A stretch of DNA of 64,000 nucleotides from contig CAZMQV010000001.1 of the NCBI GenBank assembly GCA_964568675.1, positions 62,001 to 126,000 of the forward strand, in the 5' to 3' direction. Every line of letters starts with the position of its first letter. The first letter of the stretch is position 1. Source of the DNA: UPXZ01 sp964568675 (GTDB lineage Bacteria > Bacteroidota > Bacteroidia > Bacteroidales > Paludibacteraceae). Below the pieces are notes generated by a model. It saw only the letters and a list, made by a program, of their open reading frames with translations, did not search any database and was not told where the DNA came from. Of the stretch, positions 1 to 8,822 are shown one piece after another. The position numbers and the translations under genes were made by a program.

Positions 1-406
1 TTTCTTCAGTGATAACCTGCTCCCAGTCCCATTGATCAACATAAAGCGAGTGGATATTGCCAAGCTCTTCGTCAGCGCGAATTGCGTTCATATCCGTATA
101 AATGCCATATCCTTCGGGAACTTGATAGTCGGCGAGTGTTACGCGTTTCCATTTTGCCAATGAATGCACTACTTCGGCGCGCTCTTCACCCATGTCTTTG
201 ATGGCGAAGTTTACCGCACGTTCCACTCCGTTGAGGTCGTCATTAAGCCCGGTGCCACGTAATACAAAAAGTGGAGCGGTAACACGACGTAACCTTAGCT
301 CCGATGCCAGGTTCTCTTGAAAGAAATCTTTAATTCGTTTGATTGCCAATTCGGTTTGTTGCAAATCGAGTATCGGCTTGTAGTTTTTAGGTTTAATGAA
401 ATACAT
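1..406 (-). CDS. asnA: Aspartate--ammonia ligase (asparagine synthetase A), N-terminal part
   Basis: The enzyme makes asparagine from aspartate, ammonia and ATP in the cytoplasm. The reading frame starts with ATG at 406 and runs off the window edge after about 135 codons; the family is about 330 residues, so the C-terminal 60% is missing here. Recognised by the AsnA signatures VVHSLAKWKR near residues 85-95, a GIYTDMNAIRADE segment, and SLYVDQWDWEQV near the cut end, all of which line up with E. coli AsnA. This is the class-II-synthetase-like ammonia-dependent enzyme, not the glutamine-dependent AsnB. A good promoter lies just upstream (522-551). The call is secure; only the missing part is unseen. 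Confidence 0.93.
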   Translation of the reverse strand, partial: MYFIKPKNYKPILDLQQTELAIKRIKDFFQENLASELRLRRVTAPLFVLRGTGLNDDLNGVERAVNFAIKDMGEERAEVVHSLAKWKRVTLADYQVPEGYGIYTDMNAIRADEELGNIHSLYVDQWDWEQVITEE

Positions 407-521
407 TTCTAAATGATTTTTTTTATAAAATGCTATTTTTCTTCTTGTAGAAATAGTCTTGCATGATAACCGTCTTCACTTGAAAAATGGCTTTTATTCG
501 TATTATGTGATTTTAATTGTG

Positions 522-551
522 CAAATGTATGAAAATAAAATGATAATCAAA
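522..551 (-). promoter_or_regulatory. Promoter for asnA
   Basis: On the minus strand there is TTTG, 18 bases, then TACATTTG, which matches the Bacteroidota consensus TTTG / TAnnTTTG at about -33 and -7. It lies about 115 bases before the asnA ATG at 406. Position and match are seen; activity is inferred. Confidence 0.55.
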
Positions 552-598
552 GCAAAGTGTAATAAGATTTGCTTGTTTGCTGACTAATTTTACAAAAT

Positions 599-630
599 AA
601 AAACAGCTTTCATGTCAGAAAGCTGTTTTT
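599..630 (-). terminator. Rho-independent terminator after folA
   Basis: A perfect 13-bp inverted repeat, AAAAACAGCTTTC / GAAAGCTGTTTTT, with a 6-base loop lies 36 bases past the folA stop. The A-tract and T-tract make it able to work in both directions. Confidence 0.8.
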
Positions 631-665
631 ATTAAGAATTTGGTAGAAGTATTTTCTTTTTCTAC

Positions 666-1163
666 TTAGTTTTTTGAATATTTGCAAAACGAATAGGGAT
701 ATGGATTCAGTTCATCGGCGTCGTGTCGCTCACAGCTATCCAATTTCCAAAGTTCTTTGTCAAATTCGGGGAAGTAAACATCGGCTTGAAATTCATGATG
801 TATCCAGGTAATATACATGGTGTCGATACCCGGAAATTCTAAAGCTTGTTTGAAAATGGAAGCTCCACCCATAATGAATACATTTTCTTCCTTTTCGCAG
901 AGATCAATTGCCTCGCGCAGGGAAGTTGCTTCGTAGATTTTACCGATATTTCCCTCGGGTATGGATGTTAGTACAATGTTTCTGCGATTTGGGAGCGCGC
1001 CATGTGGTAGGCTCTCATAGGTAAGTCGCCCCATTATCAAGGCATGTCCGGTGGTGATCTCTTTGAAAAACTTCATGTCGGCAGGCATGTGCCAGGGTAA
1101 TTTGTTGCTTTTGCCGATTGCGTAATTGTCTGATACCGCGGCAATAATTGAGATTTGTGACAT
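666..1163 (-). CDS. folA: Dihydrofolate reductase
   Basis: Reduces dihydrofolate to tetrahydrofolate with NADPH, which restores the cofactor that ThyA oxidises. The 165-residue length is normal for bacterial DHFR. Visible signatures are the Met20-loop region AIGKSNKLPWHMPAD (W24 and the catalytic acid D29, matching W22 and D27 of E. coli), the NADPH-binding GRLTYESLP segment near residue 45, and FIMGGASIFKQAL near 97-109. It lies 144 bases downstream of thyA in the same direction, the usual thyA-folA pairing. A possible extra promoter box (TAACTTTG, minus strand, 1221-1228) sits in the gap, so folA may be partly independent of thyA. A strong terminator follows. Confidence 0.96.
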   Translation of the reverse strand: MSQISIIAAVSDNYAIGKSNKLPWHMPADMKFFKEITTGHALIMGRLTYESLPHGALPNRRNIVLTSIPEGNIGKIYEATSLREAIDLCEKEENVFIMGGASIFKQALEFPGIDTMYITWIHHEFQADVYFPEFDKELWKLDSCERHDADELNPYPYSFCKYSKN

Positions 1164-1220
1164 AATATTTTTATTTTAAATTTCTAACAAATCGTTTGCT
1201 GCTATGATTAAACAGAACTG

Positions 1221-1228
1221 CAAAGTTA
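1221..1228 (-). promoter_or_regulatory. Possible -7 promoter box for folA
   Basis: The minus strand reads TAACTTTG, fitting TAnnTTTG, in the gap between thyA and folA and about 60 bases before the folA start. No clear TTTG is present at the expected upstream distance, so this is a weak call. Confidence 0.35.
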
Positions 1229-1307
1229 CTCAAAAAAAGTGAATAAGAACATTGTCTTGCTTGCTATTATTATTTCAAAGTTTGAATTAACCGAATGAAT
1301 TTGTAGA

Positions 1308-2102
1308 TTAAACTGCAACATCACCTTTGATGTGTGGGTATGGGTCGTAGTCAGTTAGTTCAAAATCGGAGTATTGAAACCCGAAGATGTTGTCGATGTT
1401 GGGATTAATTAGCATCTTTGGGAGTGGACGTGGCTCACGGCTTAGTTGAAGTTTTACCTGCTCGATGTGGTTGCTGTAGATATGCACGTCGCCAAGGGTG
1501 TGGACAAAGTCACCGGCTTTCAGCCCCGTTACTTGTGCCATCATTTTCAGAAGTAGCGCATAGGATGCTATATTAAACGGAACGCCGAGAAATACATCCG
1601 CGCTTCGCTGGTAGAGTTGCAGGCTTAATTTCCCATCATTAACATAAAACTGGAAAAAAGCGTGGCACGGTGGCAGATTCATATTGGGTAGGTCTGCTAC
1701 ATTCCACGCGCTCACGATAATGCGGCGAGAGTCGGGATCTTTTTTTATCAAATCTACAGCTTGTTGTATCTGGTCGATGTGTCCGCCATTGTAGTCGGGC
1801 CACGAGCGCCATTGATAACCATAGATATGACCTAAGTCTCCATTTTCATCAGCCCATTCATTCCAAATCCGCACACCGTTGTCCACCAGGTATTTTGTGT
1901 TGGTGTCGCCATTCAGAAACCAAAGAAGCTCGTGAATGATGGATTGCAGATGTAATTTCTTTGTGGTAATACAGGGAAAGCCTTCTTCCAGGTTGAAGCG
2001 CATTTGATGACCAAAAAGGCTGATTGTGCCGGTTCCGGTTCGGTCTTTTTTTAATACTCCTTCATCCAGAATTCGGTTTAACAGATTGTGATATTGTTTC
2101 AT
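1308..2102 (-). CDS. thyA: Thymidylate synthase
   Basis: Methylates dUMP to dTMP using methylene-tetrahydrofolate, leaving dihydrofolate for FolA. The protein has 264 residues, the same length as E. coli ThyA. Clear landmarks are RTGTGT (residues 21-26, phosphate-binding arginine), the active-site cysteine C146 in LPPCHAFF, QRSADVFLGVPFNIASYALL near 165-185, and the C-terminal KGDVAV. All catalytic residues that can be recognised are present. Its ATG at 2102 lies 52 bases after the stop of the PorE-like gene on the same strand, so the two might share a transcript, although their functions are unrelated. Confidence 0.98.
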   Translation of the reverse strand: MKQYHNLLNRILDEGVLKKDRTGTGTISLFGHQMRFNLEEGFPCITTKKLHLQSIIHELLWFLNGDTNTKYLVDNGVRIWNEWADENGDLGHIYGYQWRSWPDYNGGHIDQIQQAVDLIKKDPDSRRIIVSAWNVADLPNMNLPPCHAFFQFYVNDGKLSLQLYQRSADVFLGVPFNIASYALLLKMMAQVTGLKAGDFVHTLGDVHIYSNHIEQVKLQLSREPRPLPKMLINPNIDNIFGFQYSDFELTDYDPYPHIKGDVAV

Positions 2103-2154
2103 TTATGAATATGTATGTTGGTTGCAGATGTTTTTTAGTTTAATTCCAATGTTT

Positions 2155-4164
2155 TCAATATAACCCAAAGTTTGTACTTGTAACAATAAATTCGGTTCTA
2201 CGGTTTATTTGATTTGTTTTTTCTTGCTCCGTTGCCGGAAGTGTGAGTATAAACTGCTCGTTAAGTTCCACACCTTCGTTCAGAAAAGGGTATTGTTGCA
2301 CGACATGTTTATCTGTAATAATCGGTTTTTCTTCGCCATAGCCGATAGCTTTCAGTCGGTTGCCGTCAATGCCTGCTGCGATGAGATAATCCACAACGGA
2401 CTGTGCGCGGCGCGCCGACAAATCGCGGTTGTATGTATTATTGCCAATGTAGTCGGTATGCGAGCTTAGTTCGATGGTGATATTGGGGTTTTCGTTCATC
2501 ATGCCGATTAGCTCATTCAATCCCTCTTTTGATTCCGGCCGAAGCGTTGCTTTGTCGAAATCATAATAGATATTGTCGATTCTTGTTGATTCAAAACTTG
2601 GCATGAGTTTGAAGTTGCGTGTCAAAGTTTCGCTTTTTCTCCGGCTTACCAAGAAGGTTGATAGCGTGTCACTTTTGTTTAAATAGCCATTCCCGGAGGC
2701 TTGAAGAAGGTAATTGATGTTGGGTTTCAGCTTGTATCGAAAACTTCCATCACCTTTGGTGTTGATTCGTGCAGTTTCGCCATCATCAGACACTACGTTG
2801 ATTCGAGCTTCGGGGATAACTTCGCCGTTGCGGGTAAGTATTTTTCCTTCCAAAAAGTATTCCAGCTCGGGTAGTTCAAAGTGCCAGATGGCGTCGTAAC
2901 CTCGCGTTTCACCTCGGTTCGATGCGAAATAACCGGTGTTGGTAGTACCTTCAAATGTCATCCCGAAGTCATCGTAGCTCGAGTTTACCGGTGTTCCCAT
3001 ATTTACCACATGCCAGTTTTTGGTGCTATCTTCTTTAGTGACTTCAGTTGCTTCAAAGATATCCAAACCGCCCATGCCGGCATGTCCGTTAGAAGAAAAA
3101 TAGAGTGTTCCATCCGGTTTGAATGTCGGAAACATTTCGTCGCCGGTAGTGTTGATTTGATCACCCAGGTTTTCGATAAATGTAGGCTTGCCTCCCTCCA
3201 GTTTAGTGCGCCAGATGTCTTTCCCTCCAAATCCTCCCGGCGCGTCGGATACAAAATAGAGTGTGCTGCCATCGGGCGTGATGGTCGGATGCGCTACGGA
3301 GATGGTACTGTCGGAGTAAAGAGTTATTGGCGATGGTGCGCCCCAGCTTCCCCCCGAACGCGCTGCGGTGAGTATTTGCGTGCCATCGCCTTTGGCGTCT
3401 TCGGTAATTGAACGTGTGAAGTAGATGTTTTGTCCGTTTTGCGTAAAAGATGCTATGCCTTCGTCATTTTTCGTGTTAATGTCGCCTTCCACAATCTCGG
3501 GCTTATCCCATTTTTTCTGGCTGTTTCGTTTTATCTGAAAAAGCGAGTTGTTGGGTTGTCCACTTACTTTGTTGTTCTTTTGTGCTTTTTCTTTACTGCT
3601 GACCTTTCGGTTGGATGTAAAAATGAGCAAATCGCCATCTATTCCGGCAAATGAGGGGCTGAAAGAGGAGCTTCGCCCCACGTTCAGGTCGCGTTCTCTT
3701 CGGATAATGTAGCGCGATGGGTTTGCAATGAGCGAGTCGGCGAGTCGAGCGCCTTGTAAGCAGCTGATTGCCAGCGCGTCATCCGGAGAGGCGTTTAAGT
3801 ACGTGTTGTAGTTTTGAATTGCTGCATTAAATTTCCCGTTTTTATGTTCAGCCTGAGCCAGCCTGAAAAATACAATGCTATCCGCATATTTGTTTCTTAC
3901 AGCGTTCTGATATGCTTGCTCAGCACGAGGTAGATTAGTTTGTCTGTAGCATTCGCCTTGTTTGAAAGCTGCTACTGAGCGCAGATCTTTATCTTTAAAT
4001 GAGATTTTGGAATATGCTTTTCGATATATTTCGCCTGCAAAGGCATATTCGCCTTTGGCATAGTGCGTGTCGGCTTTCTGAACCATCTTTTTTGCTCCAC
4101 CGCAAGCCTGCAAGCCGAAAAATAACGCCAGTATAAGAATATGTTGGATTTTATATTTACGCAT
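2155..4164 (-). CDS. porE: PorE-like OmpA-family lipoprotein (type IX secretion-associated)
   Basis: A 669-residue envelope protein with the domain order of PorE (PG1058 of Porphyromonas): signal peptide with lipobox ending at C21, a TPR-like helical region (about 30-150) with KGEYAFAGEIYRKA, a PD40/WD40-like beta-propeller (about 160-430) with repeated blades such as LYFVSD and LYFSSN followed by GGxDI, a carboxypeptidase-regulatory-like fold (about 435-520, LEGKILTRNGEVIPEARI), and a C-terminal OmpA peptidoglycan-binding domain (about 535-660, YYDFDKATLRPES ... LSARRAQSVVDYL). In PorE this links the type IX secretion machine to peptidoglycan. The architecture is seen; the assignment to PorE rather than a paralogue linked to PorP/SprF proteins is inference, since no other T9SS gene lies nearby. 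Confidence 0.75.
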   Translation of the reverse strand: MRKYKIQHILILALFFGLQACGGAKKMVQKADTHYAKGEYAFAGEIYRKAYSKISFKDKDLRSVAAFKQGECYRQTNLPRAEQAYQNAVRNKYADSIVFFRLAQAEHKNGKFNAAIQNYNTYLNASPDDALAISCLQGARLADSLIANPSRYIIRRERDLNVGRSSSFSPSFAGIDGDLLIFTSNRKVSSKEKAQKNNKVSGQPNNSLFQIKRNSQKKWDKPEIVEGDINTKNDEGIASFTQNGQNIYFTRSITEDAKGDGTQILTAARSGGSWGAPSPITLYSDSTISVAHPTITPDGSTLYFVSDAPGGFGGKDIWRTKLEGGKPTFIENLGDQINTTGDEMFPTFKPDGTLYFSSNGHAGMGGLDIFEATEVTKEDSTKNWHVVNMGTPVNSSYDDFGMTFEGTTNTGYFASNRGETRGYDAIWHFELPELEYFLEGKILTRNGEVIPEARINVVSDDGETARINTKGDGSFRYKLKPNINYLLQASGNGYLNKSDTLSTFLVSRRKSETLTRNFKLMPSFESTRIDNIYYDFDKATLRPESKEGLNELIGMMNENPNITIELSSHTDYIGNNTYNRDLSARRAQSVVDYLIAAGIDGNRLKAIGYGEEKPIITDKHVVQQYPFLNEGVELNEQFILTLPATEQEKTNQINRRTEFIVTSTNFGLY

Positions 4165-4333
4165 TACCGGGATTTCAAGTAAATTATAAATAAAAACATA
4201 AAAAACGTGGTTTTATTGTATTTTAGGAGTAAGTTTGCCTCTGCTTAGCTCTCAACTTGAAGTATGTGCATCTTTTCTTTTTGATTTTTCTCTGTTGCTA
4301 CTCATAAGTTTCGAATTTTTCAGATGATTTTTC

Positions 4334-4927
4334 TTAGTCTTTTTTCAAAATGCCATTTTCAACACTTTGATTGATTAATTCTTCAGCATAATTCCATATT
4401 GTTGTCGAACCATTTTTAATAATACTTTTTTTCTCAAACACAGTTGCATATTTTACATCAAACTCACGCCAGGTTCCGCCTTGGTTGGAGGTGTTTTGCA
4501 GTAAAGGCTCAAATCGATCCATCGCTTTGGCAAATCGGGCTTCTTCACTTTCACCAGCTTCAAATTCCTCCCATATTGCAATCAATTCGCTTGCCTGATT
4601 GCTTGGCAGTAGTCCGAAAATCCGTTGAGCCGCTTTCCTTTCTTCTTCTGTGTTTGAATGATTTTTTTGTTTGTCATACATAAACGTGTCGCCGGCGTCA
4701 ATCTCCACAATGTCATGAATCATCACCATTTTTATCACTTTCAGCATATCGATGGCTTTGTTGGCATGTTCGGCCAATACAATAGCCATCATTCCCAAGT
4801 GCCAACTATGCTCTACATCGTTTTCGTGTCGGTCGCTGTTGAACAATTTGGTCTTTCGTTGGATGTATTTCAATTTGTCAATTTCTTTGATAAACTCAAT
4901 CAGCTTCAATAAATTTTCTGTTTGCAT
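4334..4927 (-). CDS. HD-domain phosphohydrolase, YfbR/HDDC2-like 5'-nucleotidase
   Basis: A 197-residue HD-superfamily enzyme. The metal-binding set is visible: H34 within RHENDVEHSWH (residues 33-43), H71-D72 in MIHDIVEIDAGD, and a later D near residue 137 (AMDRFEPLL). This pattern matches the YfbR / HDDC2 group, which removes phosphate from deoxynucleoside 5'-monophosphates. That role fits the nearby thyA and folA, but the substrate is inferred from family membership. The ATG at 4927 begins directly with the conserved helical N terminus. The gene stands alone between a PorE-like gene and a DUF1015 gene, with 137-170 bases on each side. Confidence 0.85.
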   Translation of the reverse strand: MQTENLLKLIEFIKEIDKLKYIQRKTKLFNSDRHENDVEHSWHLGMMAIVLAEHANKAIDMLKVIKMVMIHDIVEIDAGDTFMYDKQKNHSNTEEERKAAQRIFGLLPSNQASELIAIWEEFEAGESEEARFAKAMDRFEPLLQNTSNQGGTWREFDVKYATVFEKKSIIKNGSTTIWNYAEELINQSVENGILKKD

Positions 4928-4972
4928 GTTTTTGTTTGTTTACTCAAATTAAAATTTCAAGAAAAAGAAAAT

Positions 4973-5004
4973 AACCGGCATTATACTTGTGTAAAACGCC
5001 GGTT
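4973..5004 (-). terminator. Terminator after the DUF1015 gene
   Basis: On the minus strand AACCGGC and GCCGGTT pair across an 18-base loop, followed by a U-rich tail (TATTTTCTTTTTC). It sits 61 bases past the stop of the DUF1015 gene. Confidence 0.6.
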
Positions 5005-5064
5005 TTATAAAACGAATGTCAAAGCGGTTTGTTCAAATCCCTTTGGTTGAAAATGAAAATTGGA

Positions 5065-6312
5065 TTAGATTAGCTCATGAATTACCAATCCGGAGCGAAG
5101 TTTTGGCTCGAACCAAGTTGTTTTGGGTGGCATGATGTTGCCACTATCGGCAATGTCGATCAATTGTTTCATCGAAACCGGATAGAGTGCTAATGCGGCA
5201 CGCATTTCGCCGCTATCCACGCGCTGTTGAAGCTCGCCAAGTCCGCGTATTCCTCCTACGAAGTCTATATGTTTGTCGCTTCGTAAGTCTTTAATCCCCA
5301 GTATTTCATCAAGAATTAATTCGGACGAAATAGTAACATCCAATATGCCAATAGGGTCGTTGTCATCGTAAGTGCCTTCTTTGGCTGTAAGTGAATACCA
5401 AGTTCCGGAGAGGTAAAGCGCAAAGTTATGAAGTTTTTCGGGGGTGTAAATTTCTCTTCCTTTGTTTTCGACAGTAAAGCTATTGCTTATTTTAGTTAAA
5501 AACTCATCGTCGCTCAATCCGTTCAGGTCGGTAACCAAACGGTTATAATCAATGATTTTTAGCTGGTTGTCGGGGAAGCATACAGCCATGAAATAATTAT
5601 ATTCTTCATCGCCCCTGTGATTGGAATTTTGTAGTTTTTTCTCGTTGCCCACCAGTGCGGCTGCTGCGCTGCGGTGATGTCCGTCGGCAATGTAGAGATA
5701 TGGTATTTCGGCAAAAATTGATGTTATCCGGTCAATTGTACTTTGGTCGTCAATAAGCCAAAAACTATGTCCGAAGCCATCGAGATCCGCAACGAAATTG
5801 TATTCCGGTTCGTTTTTTATAATTTCGGAAACTACTTCGTTTAAGTCATCGCGATGTGGATAGGCTAAAAACACTGGCTCGATGTTTGCGTTGTTTACGC
5901 GCACATGCTTCATGCGGTCTTCTTCTTTGTCGCGGCGGGTAAGCTCGTGTTTTTTTATTTTTTCGTTCATGTAGTCGTCCACGTATGCACAAACCACTAA
6001 ACCATATTGAGTACGCCCGTGCATTGTCTGCGCATAAACGTAATAATTTTCGGTATCATCTTGAATTAACCACCCGTTGTCTTTGAATTTCTTGAAGTTC
6101 TCAGCAGCTTTAGCATACACTTTTTCTTCGTGTTCGTCGGTTCCGGCTGGGAAATCAATTTCTGGTTTGATGATATGGTAAAGCGAATAGGGATTGCCTT
6201 CAGCCTCCGCGCGTGCTTCTTCGGAGTTGAGTACGTCATAAGGCCGGGAAGCCACTTTTTTAACTAAATTCTTTGGAGGTCGAATGCCTTTGAATGGTTT
6301 GATAATTGCCAT
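5065..6312 (-). CDS. DUF1015 family protein
   Basis: A 415-residue cytoplasmic protein of the DUF1015 family. The family signature begins at the N terminus (IKPFKGIRPP, then SRPYDVLNSEEA near 23-34) and includes the strongly conserved YIADGHHRSAAA near residues 207-218, which looks like an active or metal-binding site. Biochemical function is not established. In many Bacteroidota relatives lie beside serA/serC; here the neighbour across the divergent promoter region is L-serine dehydratase, which loosely fits a serine-related role. A possible -7 box (TATTTTTG, minus strand, 6367-6374) lies about 55 bases before the start. Confidence 0.88.
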   Translation of the reverse strand: MAIIKPFKGIRPPKNLVKKVASRPYDVLNSEEARAEAEGNPYSLYHIIKPEIDFPAGTDEHEEKVYAKAAENFKKFKDNGWLIQDDTENYYVYAQTMHGRTQYGLVVCAYVDDYMNEKIKKHELTRRDKEEDRMKHVRVNNANIEPVFLAYPHRDDLNEVVSEIIKNEPEYNFVADLDGFGHSFWLIDDQSTIDRITSIFAEIPYLYIADGHHRSAAAALVGNEKKLQNSNHRGDEEYNYFMAVCFPDNQLKIIDYNRLVTDLNGLSDDEFLTKISNSFTVENKGREIYTPEKLHNFALYLSGTWYSLTAKEGTYDDNDPIGILDVTISSELILDEILGIKDLRSDKHIDFVGGIRGLGELQQRVDSGEMRAALALYPVSMKQLIDIADSGNIMPPKTTWFEPKLRSGLVIHELI

Positions 6313-6366
6313 TTGTCTCTTTTGTTTTTTAGTGTGTTTAGTAAGTTAATTGAGATTTAATACCCG

Positions 6367-6374
6367 CAAAAATA
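6367..6374 (-). promoter_or_regulatory. Possible -7 promoter box for the DUF1015 gene
   Basis: The minus strand reads TATTTTTG, matching TAnnTTTG, about 55 bases before the ATG at 6312. No good -33 element is visible. Confidence 0.35.
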
Positions 6375-6464
6375 CAAAAAACATTAGAATTAATTGTCGT
6401 ATTCATACTTCAAAATATGTTTCGACTCTTTTTTTATGTTTTTTGTAAACTTGATTAAGCATAA

Positions 6465-6496
6465 ATTGGTTAATCGTATATTATAGTATATCTTTG
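6465..6496 (+). promoter_or_regulatory. Promoter for L-serine dehydratase gene
   Basis: ATTG, 20 bases, then TATCTTTG at 6489-6496. This is a good match to the Bacteroidota promoter pattern, about 100 bases before the ATG at 6600. Confidence 0.45.
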
Positions 6497-6599
6497 TACG
6501 TATAATGAGAAACGATAAATTAGTATCGTCCTGCTCAATTTTATATTGATTTTTGAGTCTTTTTAAAAAGGAAAATATCACCAGATTGAAATTTAAAAC

Positions 6600-7814
6600 A
6601 TGGAAAGTATAAGAGAGATTTTTCGTATTGGTCATGGTCCATCAAGCAGTCATACCATGGGACCCCGATTTGCTGCCGAACGGTTTAATAAAGAGAATAT
6701 GAATGCGGCATCTTTTCGCGTTACGCTTTATGGAAGCTTAGCGGCTACGGGCAAAGGACACCTTACCGATTTCTCGATAGCCGAAACGCTGAAACCTAAA
6801 GAGGTGGAGTTCGTTTGGCATCCGGAAATTGTTTTACCTTTTCATACCAATGGGATGAAATTTGAAGCGCTCGATGCCGAAGGTAAAAAATCAAATGAAT
6901 GGATTGCTTACAGTGTGGGAGGCGGTAAAATTATGGACGAACATTCGGCTGACGAAGAAAAGCATGTGTATGAACAAAATACAATAGCTGAAATAATGCA
7001 ATACGTGGAGCGCAAGGGGCAAGATTACTGGGAGTATGTGCGCGAACGTGAAGAAAGTGATTTGTGGGATTACCTGAATGAAATATGGAAAGCGATGAAA
7101 AACGCCATTAAGGAAGGATTGGATGCCGATGGAGTTTTGCCGGGTGAACTGAATTTGCGTAGAAAAGCATCTGATTACTTGATAAAAGCGAAGGCATATC
7201 GATCCAGCCTGCAAAGTCGTAGTTTAGTAATGGCGTATGCGATGGCAGTTTCGGAACAAAATGCAGCCGGCGGACGAGTTGTTACCGCGCCTACTTGTGG
7301 AGCATCGGGGGTGTTGCCGGCAGTGTTGTATCATTCGCACACCAATCACGAAATGAGCGATAAAAGCATTCTTAACGCGTTGGCAACTGCCGGTTTGTTT
7401 GGAAATGTTATTAAAACGAATGCCTCAATATCGGGAGCTGAAGTTGGCTGTCAGGGTGAAGTTGGCTCGGCATGTGCCATGGCTTCCGCGGCTGCTAATC
7501 AAATGTATGGTGGCTCACCACAACAGATTGAATATGCGGCAGAAATGGGATTGGAGCATCACCTTGGTATGACGTGCGACCCCGTTTGTGGCTTGGTGCA
7601 AATTCCTTGCATCGAACGAAACTCGTTCGCAGCATTGCGCGCATTGGATGCCAATCTTAAAGCTATGCTTTCGGATGGGAAACACATGATAAGCTTTGAT
7701 AAAGCTGTAATGGTGATGAAAACTACCGGACACGATTTACCTTCGTTGTACAAAGAAACTGCAGAGGGTGGCTTAGCAAAATACTGGCAAGACAAACAGC
7801 GAGGAAATCTTTAG
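6600..7814 (+). CDS. sdaA: L-serine ammonia-lyase (iron-sulfur type)
   Basis: Converts L-serine to pyruvate and ammonia with a 4Fe-4S cluster. This is the single-chain form: an N-terminal beta domain (RIGHGPSSSHTMGP near residues 9-22) joined to the catalytic alpha domain, which starts near residue 200 and contains TAPTCGASGVLPAVL and GAEVGCQGEVGSACAM. The cluster cysteines are within TCGASG, GCQGEVGSAC and MTCDPVCGLVQIPC. Length (404) is normal for the Bacteroidota enzyme. The ATG at 6600 is directly followed by the conserved beta-domain start. The gene is transcribed alone and ends before a large inverted repeat (7948-7997). Confidence 0.95.
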   Translation: MESIREIFRIGHGPSSSHTMGPRFAAERFNKENMNAASFRVTLYGSLAATGKGHLTDFSIAETLKPKEVEFVWHPEIVLPFHTNGMKFEALDAEGKKSNEWIAYSVGGGKIMDEHSADEEKHVYEQNTIAEIMQYVERKGQDYWEYVREREESDLWDYLNEIWKAMKNAIKEGLDADGVLPGELNLRRKASDYLIKAKAYRSSLQSRSLVMAYAMAVSEQNAAGGRVVTAPTCGASGVLPAVLYHSHTNHEMSDKSILNALATAGLFGNVIKTNASISGAEVGCQGEVGSACAMASAAANQMYGGSPQQIEYAAEMGLEHHLGMTCDPVCGLVQIPCIERNSFAALRALDANLKAMLSDGKHMISFDKAVMVMKTTGHDLPSLYKETAEGGLAKYWQDKQRGNL

Positions 7815-7947
7815 AAATACACATTGAACTCTCACTTTCTGAGCCAGAGTATCTTGTTTCAATACAAAAAAGATGAATGGGAAAAGTGAAGCGATTAGCG
7901 TTGATAAGTACATGGCTTGCTCCGTATATTGATGTTACGCGGAAGAA

Positions 7948-7997
7948 TCAACAATCAAACTAATTTCACATTGTGATAAATTTTGTTTGATTGTTGA
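7948..7997. terminator. Inverted repeat between convergent genes
   Basis: A perfect 13-bp inverted repeat (TCAACAATCAAAC at 7948-7960 and its complement at 7985-7997) encloses a 24-base loop that itself holds the palindrome TCACATTGTGA (7966-7976). It lies between the converging sdaA and outer membrane protein genes, so a bidirectional terminator is the simplest reading, but there is no T-run after the stem. Confidence 0.45.
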
Positions 7998-8015
7998 GAA
8001 TGAGAATCACTCATC

Positions 8016-8792
8016 TCAGAATCGGATACCGATTGAAACTGAGCTTCGCAGAAATACCCAAGGACTTTTTATATTTAAATCTATCGAATTTTCATCATGA
8101 AGTTTAGCGGTGTATTTCATGTTGAGAAAATTAATTGATGAATTGTCAATGAAGTATTGGATGTCTTCGCGTTCATCATCCGTCAATTCGCCCTGATATT
8201 GTCCTTTAAATTTGCTGTTTGCCAGTCCGGCGTGTGTGCCAATGATATTCCAATCGATTACAATATTTTTCTTTTTTCCTAGTAGCCATTGATAGCCGAG
8301 TGAAAGCCCGAGGCTATTGGTGTGGGCAATACCATTCGCTTCAATCGTATTCACTTCTTCGTCAACCGTAATGTAAAAAAGCAATTTGTTCACGTCGAAT
8401 TTCTCATACCTGAAGTAGGGCGAAAGGTATAAACCATTTCCATACCCGTTGTTTAAATAAATACGAAATTCCGGCGTTATGGAAAAGGTGCTAATATCCA
8501 GGCTCTTTATGTTCGCAGTGTAAACGTCAAAAAAGTCGGTGAATGAACGTTGATAATTGATTTGACTCAGTTCTAACGATGGCATATAGGCGAAATTCGC
8601 AATTAGGCTGAATTTTTTGTTTAATACATATTCATACGATGCTGAAAGCGTGTTGAAAATCGGGGCGGTTAGATTCGCTTTTAGTATGTTGCGGTTGTTT
8701 GTTTCATATTTATCATTGAAGATTTCGGGTTGTTGTGCCGCGATGAAGCCGAATGAGAGCGTGAAAGCTAATATGATAACAATTTTTTTCAT
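8016..8792 (-). CDS. Outer membrane beta-barrel protein of unknown function
   Basis: A 258-residue secreted protein. A Sec signal peptide is visible at the N terminus (KK followed by a hydrophobic stretch, then AAQQ near residue 20). The rest alternates polar and hydrophobic residues with many aromatics and ends in a strand finishing with F (SVSIGIRF), as in outer membrane barrels. Segments such as GNGLYLSPYFRYEKF and NSLGLSLGYQWLLG look like membrane strands. I do not recognise a named family. It is 30 bases downstream of rnz on the same strand, so it is probably the last gene of a lptB-rnz-OMP transcript. Confidence 0.7.
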   Translation of the reverse strand: MKKIVIILAFTLSFGFIAAQQPEIFNDKYETNNRNILKANLTAPIFNTLSASYEYVLNKKFSLIANFAYMPSLELSQINYQRSFTDFFDVYTANIKSLDISTFSITPEFRIYLNNGYGNGLYLSPYFRYEKFDVNKLLFYITVDEEVNTIEANGIAHTNSLGLSLGYQWLLGKKKNIVIDWNIIGTHAGLANSKFKGQYQGELTDDEREDIQYFIDNSSINFLNMKYTAKLHDENSIDLNIKSPWVFLRSSVSIGIRF

Positions 8793-8822
8793 AATATCTG
8801 TTTATTCGGTTTAAGATTGCAT

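Noticed and set aside
2881..3411. Open frame of 176 codons on the plus strand
   Set aside because: Lies entirely antisense to the PorE-like gene, which has clear domains; no recognisable features in the plus-strand product.
5020..5064. tRNA-like T-loop (GTTCAAATCC)
   Set aside because: No acceptor or anticodon stem around it; it lies in the 3' region of a gene.
6390..6635. 81-codon frame on the minus strand upstream of sdaA
   Set aside because: Covers the sdaA promoter and start codon, very rich in Asn/Ile/Lys as expected for AT-rich non-coding DNA, no domain.
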